From an uncultured Vampirovibrio sp. (GTDB lineage Bacteria; Cyanobacteriota; Vampirovibrionia; Gastranaerophilales; Gastranaerophilaceae): DNA of 57,828 nt. The translations under genes and the position numbers were made by a program. The DNA lies in contig CAJTWU010000009.1 of assembly GCA_910579975.1 (NCBI GenBank), forward strand, positions 1 to 57,828. The letters are read 5' to 3'. Under the pieces are notes generated by a model, which saw only the letters and a program-made list of their open reading frames with translations, had not been told where the DNA came from and ran no database searches. Numbering within the stretch: the first letter of the stretch is position 1; each line of letters starts with the position of its first letter. Below, piece after piece: positions 51,614 to 57,828 of this stretch.

Positions 51614-52423
51614 TTATCCGAGACCGAAGGTTGGAGTTGTGTTCTTGACTTCTTGAGAAACAAGTTGTTTGTATGTTTCGATTTCTTCGTTGATTCTTTG
51701 AAGTCTTGTATCTTTTTGTTCTTTTTCCAACTCAAGCATTGTTTCTTCGTAGTTGAGAGGTTCAAGCATCATATCTTGTTCTGCTTCAAGAGCTGATTTC
51801 TGAGCATCAAGCCAGATAGATACATTAGATTCATATTGTGTACACATCTGCTGAGCATTGAATTGCTGCTGTTGTTGAACGCTCTTAGCATATTGCATTG
51901 CCATATTAAATGCTTTAACTTCATCAGCTGTGAAGCCGCCTTTATATTTAGGAACTTTATTTGCTGCATTCGGATCTTCGTAAACAGTTGCGCCATTTTC
52001 ATCTGTTTCGTAAGCAAATCCTCCGTTTTGCATATATGCTTGATACATTTCTGAGAATCTAGCATTATCAATTGTGACTGTGCCTAAATCTGTACCGTTT
52101 GCATCCTTACCTTTATTAATACCTTTAGCAAGAATTTGACTCATACCATTGACAACAAATCCACTAAGCCCGCCATAGTTGTATGGATTTACGCTATCCA
52201 TACCCAAGCCAAACATGCTTTGGATTCCTACCTTAGCTTGAGATTGCATCATTTTTGCTTGTGAGTCTAAATTAGCGAATAAACTTGTATATCTTTTTTG
52301 TACTCGCTCGATGTTCTTTTGCACGCGAGACAGTTTGCTTGAAACCTTGGTTTGATCAAGCACAAGTTGATTCTTTTCTCGAATCAGCCTCATTTTTTGA
52401 TACATTGCTAATAAAAGTGCCAT
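51614..52423 (-). CDS. Helical protein of unknown family
   Basis: 269-residue protein. A long N-terminal amphipathic helix (MALLLAMYQKMRLIREKNQL onward to about 70) and a C-terminal Glu/Gln-rich coiled coil (about 180-255) flank a Gly/Asn/Tyr-rich middle (NPYNYGGLSG, YETDENGATVYEDPN). A polyglutamine patch (SVQQQQQFNAQQM) lies near 180-192. The helix-variable-helix layout parallels the 382-residue protein at 35614-36762, without clear homology. No Sec signal or membrane segment. The upstream TGTAAA/TGTAAC direct repeat joins it to the same putative regulon, though its core promoter looks sigma-70-like (TTGTGC, 16 bases, TATACT). Confidence 0.75.
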   Translation of the reverse strand: MALLLAMYQKMRLIREKNQLVLDQTKVSSKLSRVQKNIERVQKRYTSLFANLDSQAKMMQSQAKVGIQSMFGLGMDSVNPYNYGGLSGFVVNGMSQILAKGINKGKDANGTDLGTVTIDNARFSEMYQAYMQNGGFAYETDENGATVYEDPNAANKVPKYKGGFTADEVKAFNMAMQYAKSVQQQQQFNAQQMCTQYESNVSIWLDAQKSALEAEQDMMLEPLNYEETMLELEKEQKDTRLQRINEEIETYKQLVSQEVKNTTPTFGLG

Positions 52424-52508
52424 TGGTTTATACTGTCTCCGTAGTTTTTATACTCTTGTATATATAAAGTATATTTAAAACGCTAAATTGCACAATTCAG
52501 CCTCTTTT

Positions 52509-52524
52509 GTTACAAAACTTTACA
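52509..52524 (-). promoter_or_regulatory. Paired TGTAA(A/C) direct repeat, 10-bp period
   Basis: Minus strand: TGTAAA-GTTT-TGTAAC followed by AAAAG. This is nearly the same sequence as 9846-9866 upstream of the 9929 gene. It lies 85 bp before the start codon at 52423. Confidence 0.6.
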
Positions 52525-52585
52525 AAGTGATAAATAAAAAATATATACAAATTCTATAAATCAATATATAACTGGATTTCAGAAA

Positions 52586-52613
52586 TTTGCAAAATTTTAC
52601 AAATAATTATAAA
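52586..52613 (+). promoter_or_regulatory. Promoter of the TOPRIM gene, very short or no leader
   Basis: TTTGCA, 16 bases, TATAAA, ending 10 bases before the ATG at 52624. No ribosome site is visible, so the leader would be only about four bases. Confidence 0.4.
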
Positions 52614-52623
52614 ATATTTACAG

Positions 52624-53610
52624 ATGAAGTTTAAAAAGTTAACAAATGACCAAATAATTATATCTTTAGACAGATTAACAAGGTTTAAAGCAACAAAAGA
52701 AAAATACTTAAGAGTATTTAGCGATATACTAACCTCATCGCTTATTGAGCCTAAATTAAAGAAAAACGATATCGAAAAAATGGATTTCGAAATTCTTACT
52801 AAGATGGTAAGTGAAATTTTTAATTCTTCATTTAGTATATCAAATGACTATACTATTAATAAAAAATTACAGGATTTTGAAAACAGCATATTTTTAAATG
52901 ATGATGAAACACAAAAGCTTCTAAATAATACTATTAATTACATAGAAGCAATAAAATTACTTTCAGATGATGTTCCAGTTAATCTTAAATGGTTAAAATC
53001 TATAAATAATGAAAATCCTCTTAAACAACGTAAAACTCATTTATTAAAATACCCTTTAGAAAAAGTTATTCTTGTAGAAGGCATTACAGAAGAAATACTT
53101 TTACCGGTATTTTCAAGATTTTTGAAACATGATTTTTATGCTGAAGGAATACAAATAATTGCAGCTGGAGGGAAAAATCAAGTTGTAAAAATGTATTACA
53201 AACTTTCACAAGAAGTAAAACTCCCAATTTTTGTATTATTAGATAAAGATGCAGAAGACAATATACGTCAAATTGAACCGCGCTTAAGAGAGCATGACAG
53301 AATTCACCTTGTGTCTTGCGGTGAATTTGAAGATTTGCTGCCTAAATCTCTTATTGTAAAAACCGTAAATTCACATTTTGAGAACTTTTTGTCTATAACT
53401 GAAGATGACTTACAAGAAGATATTCCAACCGCAAAAATACTGGAAAATATCTTTAAAACAAAAGGACTACATGAATTTAAAAAAGCTGAATTTGCAAAGC
53501 TTGTAAGAGATAAAATCACCCAAACATCAGACATATCAAGCGAAATTAGAGAAATTATCCAAGAAATAAATTTTACAAACAAATCACTTGACAGTAGAAT
53601 ATGTTCTTGA
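52624..53610 (+). CDS. OLD-like TOPRIM domain protein without ATPase
   Basis: 328-residue protein. The C-terminal half (about 145-300) has TOPRIM signatures: acidic E152 in ILVEGITEEI, the glycine turn IAAGGKNQ (178-185), and the DxD motif FVLLDKDAED (D207, D209). The pattern E-G-x-T-E-x-x-x-L-P is that of OLD-family nucleases. A further acidic patch GEFEDLLP (233-240) follows. OLD proteins (including GajA of Gabija) normally carry an N-terminal ABC ATPase; here the first 140 residues are helical and lack Walker motifs. It stands alone between divergent and tRNA genes. A metal-dependent nuclease or RNase M5-like role is possible. Confidence 0.75.
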   Translation: MKFKKLTNDQIIISLDRLTRFKATKEKYLRVFSDILTSSLIEPKLKKNDIEKMDFEILTKMVSEIFNSSFSISNDYTINKKLQDFENSIFLNDDETQKLLNNTINYIEAIKLLSDDVPVNLKWLKSINNENPLKQRKTHLLKYPLEKVILVEGITEEILLPVFSRFLKHDFYAEGIQIIAAGGKNQVVKMYYKLSQEVKLPIFVLLDKDAEDNIRQIEPRLREHDRIHLVSCGEFEDLLPKSLIVKTVNSHFENFLSITEDDLQEDIPTAKILENIFKTKGLHEFKKAEFAKLVRDKITQTSDISSEIREIIQEINFTNKSLDSRICS

Positions 53611-53687
53611 TAACATAATTCTTGTGGTCAGGAAAGGTCACAGAAATAGCTGAAAATTAAATAGTTTTACAAATTTTATTAAAATTT

Positions 53688-53760
53688 GCGCTTGTAGCTC
53701 AGCAGGTAGAGCACTCCCCTTTTAAGGGATAGGTCGCGCGTTCGAATCGCGCCAAGCGCA
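53688..53760 (+). tRNA. tRNA-Lys (anticodon TTT)
   Basis: Acceptor GCGCTTG/CAAGCGC, D-arm GCTC/GAGC, anticodon stem CTCCC/GGGAT (terminal C-U mismatch) with loop CTTTTAA (anticodon TTT), T-arm GCGCG-TTCGAAT-CGCGC, discriminator A. CCA is not encoded. dxr begins 27 bases downstream, so a joint transcript is likely. Confidence 0.95.
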
Positions 53761-53787
53761 TTTTTTGTTTATATAAAGGACATGCGT

Positions 53788-54909
53788 ATGAGAAGAAAAA
53801 TCAGCATTCTGGGTTCAACAGGTTCAATAGGAAGACAAGCTTTAGAAGTTATTGAAAAACTTACGGATAAGTTTGAAATTATATCACTAGCAGGCGGCTC
53901 AAACATTGATTTATTAAACGAACAGATTGCAAAATTTAAACCTAAATACGCTTATGCTTCAAAACCAGAATTAATTGAAGGAGCTAAATATTTACCTCTT
54001 GAAGAGATTTGTGCAGATAAAACAAATGATATCATACTTGTAGCAGTTTCAGGGAGAATTGGTTTAAAACCAACTATTACAGCTATTAATAATGGGATTG
54101 ATATTGCTCTTGCCAATAAGGAAACCCTTGTTATGGCGGGCGATATTGTAATTCCTTTAGCAAAAGAAAAAGGAGTCAATATCATTCCTGTTGATAGTGA
54201 ACATTGCGCAATACACCAGTGTATTAAAGATATTGCTCAGGTAGAAAAACTTATAATTACTGCATCAGGCGGACCATTTTTACATAAAACCGTTGAAGAT
54301 ATGAAAAACGCAACAGTTGAACAAACATTAGCCCACCCGCGCTGGAATATGGGACGTAAAATCACTGTTGACAGTGCAACACTTATGAATAAAGGTTTAG
54401 AAGTTATTGAAGCACATCATCTTTTTGGAATGAATTATGACAAAATAGATGTAGTTGTTCATCCTCAAAGTATTGTGCACTCTGCAATTGAATATGTAGA
54501 TGGAAGTGTTATTGCACAATTAGGTTTACCTAGCATGCATATACCTATTCAGTATGCTATTACTTATCCAGAACGCTATGAAGGTATTAAATCAAAAAGC
54601 TTCAGCTTCTCTGAAATTGCACGGCTTGATTTTGAAAAACCTGATTGGAATAAATTTAAAGCACTAAAAATAGCTTATGACTCAGGAAGAAAAGGCGGTT
54701 CGGTTCCTGTATGTATGAATGCTGCTAATGAAGAGGCTGTTTTTGCATTCTTAGAAGGTAAAATCAAATTATTTGATATAATTAATACTGTTGAAAAAAT
54801 GCTTGAAACACATCAATATATTGAAAAACCATCATTAGAAGATATTTTTTCAATTGACAATGAAGTTCGAACTAAAACGAAAGAACTTTTTTCACATCTT
54901 CTATTTTAG
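53788..54909 (+). CDS. dxr: 1-deoxy-D-xylulose-5-phosphate reductoisomerase
   Basis: 373-residue NADPH enzyme of the non-mevalonate isoprenoid pathway. NADPH loop GSTGSIG near the N-terminus, metal-binding and catalytic segment VDSEHCAIHQC, the flexible loop HPRWNMGRKITVDSATLMNK (20 residues), EAHHLFGM and VVHPQSIVHS. I prefer the ATG at 53788, because AAAGGA is then 8-9 bases upstream; an ATG six bases earlier would be too close. It follows tRNA-Lys. The 3' end overlaps the convergent bioF by 38 bases. Confidence 0.96.
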   Translation: MRRKISILGSTGSIGRQALEVIEKLTDKFEIISLAGGSNIDLLNEQIAKFKPKYAYASKPELIEGAKYLPLEEICADKTNDIILVAVSGRIGLKPTITAINNGIDIALANKETLVMAGDIVIPLAKEKGVNIIPVDSEHCAIHQCIKDIAQVEKLIITASGGPFLHKTVEDMKNATVEQTLAHPRWNMGRKITVDSATLMNKGLEVIEAHHLFGMNYDKIDVVVHPQSIVHSAIEYVDGSVIAQLGLPSMHIPIQYAITYPERYEGIKSKSFSFSEIARLDFEKPDWNKFKALKIAYDSGRKGGSVPVCMNAANEEAVFAFLEGKIKLFDIINTVEKMLETHQYIEKPSLEDIFSIDNEVRTKTKELFSHLLF

Positions 54910-55975
54910 TATCAGCCGTTAAAGAAAGCCTTAACCTGGATGTACCTTCTGGAACAGTTGGAGGTCTTATCGCCGGAATATAATAACCCATAGATTTAAG
55001 CTTATCAGCAACTTTTAATGTTTCTTCATTTGAACCTATAACTACAGGAATAATATGCGTTCCTTCGGTATTAAGCAGAGCATGAGTTTCTAGTGATATT
55101 TTTTCCAGTAGTTTTTTTCTTGTCTCAAGGTACCCGCGTTTTTCAGTAAGCAGCCAATTTGACCAAGCAATATTTATAGGAGGAATGGAAGTTGAAAAAA
55201 TAAATGAACGTGCTTTATTGACCAAATAACTGATAATATCGTTATTTGCAATACAAAATGCCCCAAAAGAACCTACCGCCTTACCAAAAGTTGCCGTGAT
55301 AATATCGACATCCTTATCACGAGTAATACCGGCTAATGTTTCACCATAAGCACAAAAAGCATGAGCTTCATCAATCATTAATAAACAATTGTATTTATTT
55401 TTAAGCTCAATAAGCTTATCTAAATTTACTACATCACCATCCATTGAGAATACTGATTCAGAAACAATAATCGCACGTTTATATTGCTCTCTTTTAGAAG
55501 CTAACATCTGCTCAAGATGCTCATAATCAAAATGTTTATATCGAATAAAATCACCTTCAGAAAGACGCATACCGTCAATTATACTAGCATGATTTAATTT
55601 ATCAGAAAAAACTACATCACCTTTCCCGTTTAAAGCTGAAATAACACCTAAGTTACACTGATAACCTGTATTAAAAATAAGGCATGCCTCTTTATTAAAC
55701 AAATTTGCAACTGTTATTTCTAATTCCTTAAACTCACTTGAAGAACCGCTCAAAAGCCTTGCTGAAGCAGATGAAAGAGGCAAGTTATAGTTTGTTAGGA
55801 ATTCATCTATTAAATCTTGTTTTGTGCTTATTCCTAAATAATCATTTGAAGCAAAATTAACATATTCCACACCATCAATAATAATTTTGCCATCAATTTT
55901 GTAATCAATTGACGGAATTTTTCTTAAATTCCCCTTTGACTCCAGTATTCTTAATTCATTACTAATTTTTTGCAT
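54872..55975 (-). CDS. bioF: 8-amino-7-oxononanoate synthase-like PLP enzyme
   Basis: 367-residue alpha-oxoamine synthase, most likely BioF of biotin synthesis (pimeloyl thioester plus Ala). Seen: FASNDYLGIS, SSASARLLSGSSSEFKELE, NTGYQCNLG, DEAH (202-205) and the PLP lysine K232 in TATFGKAVGSFG. It lacks an ACP or other fused domain. Glycine C-acetyltransferase (Kbl) and related synthases share these motifs and cannot be excluded without an alignment. Its ATG lies 14 bases inside the ctpA 3' end. No other bio gene is nearby. Confidence 0.85.
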   Translation of the reverse strand: MQKISNELRILESKGNLRKIPSIDYKIDGKIIIDGVEYVNFASNDYLGISTKQDLIDEFLTNYNLPLSSASARLLSGSSSEFKELEITVANLFNKEACLIFNTGYQCNLGVISALNGKGDVVFSDKLNHASIIDGMRLSEGDFIRYKHFDYEHLEQMLASKREQYKRAIIVSESVFSMDGDVVNLDKLIELKNKYNCLLMIDEAHAFCAYGETLAGITRDKDVDIITATFGKAVGSFGAFCIANNDIISYLVNKARSFIFSTSIPPINIAWSNWLLTEKRGYLETRKKLLEKISLETHALLNTEGTHIIPVVIGSNEETLKVADKLKSMGYYIPAIRPPTVPEGTSRLRLSLTADTKIEDVKKVLSF

Positions 55976-57194
55976 TTAATATTTCCTTAGCTGTTTCAAG
56001 CTGTATATCTTTTTTGCTGCTATTGAGGTAAAAATCAAACTCATTTCCAATCTCAACATCAGGTTTTATACCAAGTTTGTTAATATCAGTTCCTTTTGGT
56101 GTCAAATATTTGGCAATAGTCACATTCAAACCTGTTTTATTTGGTAATGGCACTACTTTTTGAACAAGACCTTTACCAAAAGTCTTTTTACCTACTAACT
56201 TAGCTTTTTTGTAGTCTTTTAAGGCTCCAGAGAGTATTTCACTTGCGCTTGCACTTGCTCCGTTAACAAGAATTACAACAGGTTTATCAAGTAGTTTTGA
56301 AGTATTATTTGCATTAATTGACTTCTTATAACCATTACGATAAATAATTTCTACAATTTCTCCATTATCGATAAACATGTTTGCTATAAAGACTGCATTA
56401 TCTAACAACCCACCCGTATTACCACGTAAATCAATAATAATAGAGTCTGTATTTTTAGTATTTTCAAGAGCCTCCATAAATTCATTAGGAGTTGTACCAC
56501 CCATAAAACTTACGATTTGAATATATCCAATATGATTATCTAAAACTGAGCTTTTAACATTCTTAATTTTAATTTCTTTGCGTTTAATCTTTTTAGTAAA
56601 CTTTTTGCCGTCACGCAGAACTGTTAGCTCAACAACGCTATTTTCAGGACCGCGTACCAGCGTTGCAACTTCTGAAACATTCATACCATTGATTTCTCTT
56701 CCATCAACAGCAGTAATAATATCTCCTTGTTTTAAACCCGCAAAATCAGCTGGCGTTGCCGGGATAACATTAAACACCTCTATTTTACCGGAATTTGAAT
56801 AAATATTTACACCAATTCCATAAATTTTTGAAGTAATAGAAGTTGCTAAATCTTCAAAATCTTTTTTTGGCATAAATCTGGTATATGGATCATTAAGACT
56901 AGCAACCATTGAATCAATTGCAACTTTAGCATCATCTTCAGTCTTAATTTTACCGTGATAATGTTCTTTCCATCTTGACCAATTCTGATGATTTAAGTCG
57001 GAGTCATAATATTCTTTATAAACAATTTTCCATGTTTTATCAAATAACTTTTGTGGCTGCACAACTTCGTTATTATATAAAGACTGCGAAGCAAAATAAG
57101 TATTAGCTTTAATAAGTGTTTTCATAAAAACACTATTAAAAATAACTAATATTAGTATCAATAGTAAAGATATTAAGACATGTTTAATTTTCAT
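55962..57194 (-). CDS. ctpA: C-terminal processing protease (S41 family)
   Basis: 410-residue exported Ser/Lys protease. An N-terminal signal anchor (about 5-28) is followed by a PDZ domain (about 125-205, GIGVNIYSNSG, GLKQGDIITAVDG) and the S41 catalytic domain: LRGNTGGLLDNAV, the nucleophile region NGASASASEILSG (311-323) and the lysine in GKKTFGKGLVQ. It cleaves or trims periplasmic or membrane protein C-termini. In Cyanobacteria CtpA processes photosystem II D1; here its target must be different if the lineage is non-photosynthetic. Overlaps bioF. Confidence 0.93.
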   Translation of the reverse strand: MKIKHVLISLLLILILVIFNSVFMKTLIKANTYFASQSLYNNEVVQPQKLFDKTWKIVYKEYYDSDLNHQNWSRWKEHYHGKIKTEDDAKVAIDSMVASLNDPYTRFMPKKDFEDLATSITSKIYGIGVNIYSNSGKIEVFNVIPATPADFAGLKQGDIITAVDGREINGMNVSEVATLVRGPENSVVELTVLRDGKKFTKKIKRKEIKIKNVKSSVLDNHIGYIQIVSFMGGTTPNEFMEALENTKNTDSIIIDLRGNTGGLLDNAVFIANMFIDNGEIVEIIYRNGYKKSINANNTSKLLDKPVVILVNGASASASEILSGALKDYKKAKLVGKKTFGKGLVQKVVPLPNKTGLNVTIAKYLTPKGTDINKLGIKPDVEIGNEFDFYLNSSKKDIQLETAKEILNAKN

Positions 57195-57279
57195 ATATGA
57201 TTATTTAACCGCAATAATGATATGTAATCAATATACTTTATACTCTCGTAACATGCTTATTCAAATAACTTTTATAAAT

Positions 57280-57828
57280 CTATTGAGAATTAAATCCCGG
57301 TGAAGTTAATGGAAGATTTTTATATCCTTCATTAGCATAAACCGTTTTTTTAATATATTTATTAGTAAAATTACCTTTTTCTAATAATTGTTTAAGGATA
57401 TTTTCCCTCATAACCAACGGTGATTGAAGGTCGTTTGATTCTGGAAATCTTTTAAGCATTTCACACCAAACATTTGCTTCCATTGTCCAGGCATAAGTTT
57501 CTTCACTCAAAGAATTATATTCATCCTGATGCAAAGCCTCGTGAGATAAAAGCGCCGCAAGTGCAGCCGGAGGTGCTTCTCTATGTTTAGGATTAATATA
57601 AATATATAATTTTCCCTTCTTTTTCCAACCCACAGCATCAAAAGAAGCATAAGACTCATTTAACTCCGAAAGGTCTTTAAACTCAATTTTAATCGGATAT
57701 TGAGTTAGGTTATATCCCAATATCGCTTTTCTAGACAAATCTCCACTTGAGCCTTTCATCATATCTAATGCAACATGAAAAATCTGTTCGTTTGACACTT
57801 TTTTATACTCATCTGCAAGGCTATCAAT
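57280..57828 (-). CDS. Zinc-metallopeptidase-like protein, 5' end beyond the window
   Basis: The frame is open to the right edge: ten codons upstream of a GTG at 57798 continue without a stop (reading IDSLADEYKK), so the true start is probably outside. The visible 182 residues include HEALH in LLSHEALHQDEYNSLSEETY, an HExxH zinc site with a following acidic residue (EE) at a distance that could supply the third ligand. Upstream of it are LYIYINPKHR and a poly-Ala helix. No signal peptide or membrane segment in the part seen. Family not recognised. Confidence 0.7.
   Translation of the reverse strand: MDSLADEYKKVSNEQIFHVALDMMKGSSGDLSRKAILGYNLTQYPIKIEFKDLSELNESYASFDAVGWKKKGKLYIYINPKHREAPPAALAALLSHEALHQDEYNSLSEETYAWTMEANVWCEMLKRFPESNDLQSPLVMRENILKQLLEKGNFTNKYIKKTVYANEGYKNLPLTSPGFNSQ

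Noticed and set aside
51556..52071. Two open frames (69 and 100 codons) overlapping the 269-residue gene on the same strand
   Set aside because: Alternative frames of a coiled-coil coding region; Lys/Ser/Thr-rich without any family resemblance, and no ribosome site.

Overview
The window is an AT-rich bacterial chromosome segment of ordinary housekeeping genes mixed with flagellar and lineage-specific genes. I infer a gut-type, non-photosynthetic relative of the Cyanobacteria (Vampirovibrionia/Melainabacteria, probably Gastranaerophilales). The grounds are a DUF512-type radical SAM protein, monofunctional AroH chorismate mutase, FolE2, the DXP isoprenoid pathway, an anaerobe-type flavodiiron protein with rubredoxin, and a flagellar export gate next to hypothetical proteins of a kind I associate with that group. 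No marker gene here proves the assignment. No mobile element, CRISPR array, rRNA or prophage was seen, and no gene-free stretch exceeds 300 bases (the longest is about 250).

Layout. 1-1354 holds the 5' part of leuS. 2037-9808 is a minus-strand block: aroE, an unknown helical protein, ruvX, a DUF1292 protein, a six-repeat Clp-N protein without ATPase, tilS, hpt, flavodiiron protein and rubredoxin. 9929-19421 contains a small unknown gene, a three-gene minus operon (zinc ribbon/ATPase/TPR protein, acidic protein with a sigma-4-like HTH, acidic single-pass membrane protein), a lytic transglycosylase and a multi-pass membrane protein. 19670-24073 holds an orphan NarL-type regulator and an operon of GGDEF/HD-GYP protein, PadR regulator and DUF512 protein. 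24199-31026 carries fliP-fliQ-fliR-flhB-tRNA-Arg and fliO followed by a NeuB-like synthase and a KdsC-like phosphatase, with folE2 and aroQ between. 31089-33655 is a plus operon: histidine kinase, Nudix, aroH, stand-alone receiver. 33684-38335 has rimP-nusA, a coiled-coil protein and a second multi-pass membrane protein. 38541-57828 holds rplS-rbgA, an EamA transporter, PilZ-like and TPR genes, two convergent P-loop kinases, polA, a DUF2229 protein, ruvC, tRNA-Cys-dnaA, a TOPRIM protein, tRNA-Lys-dxr, bioF, ctpA and an incomplete metallopeptidase-like gene.

How the parts connect. The most interesting signal is regulatory. Five lineage-specific genes (starts at 9929, 19421, 36762, 38335, 52423) have paired TGTAAC/TGTAAA sites in direct repeat, spaced 10 bp or 20-21 bp so that both face the same side of the helix. 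Two of these genes, plus the lytic transglycosylase, also have promoters resembling flagellar sigma-28 promoters (TAAAG, 12-bp spacer after an 8-mer, GCCGTAAT-like -10). In the two genes with both signals the distance between them is exactly 17 bp. This suggests a regulon of surface or flagellum-linked proteins under a dedicated activator and FliA-like sigma factor. Other signals are a terminator-like hairpin in the rimP-nusA leader, several apparently leaderless genes, and tRNA genes abutting protein genes, none encoding CCA.
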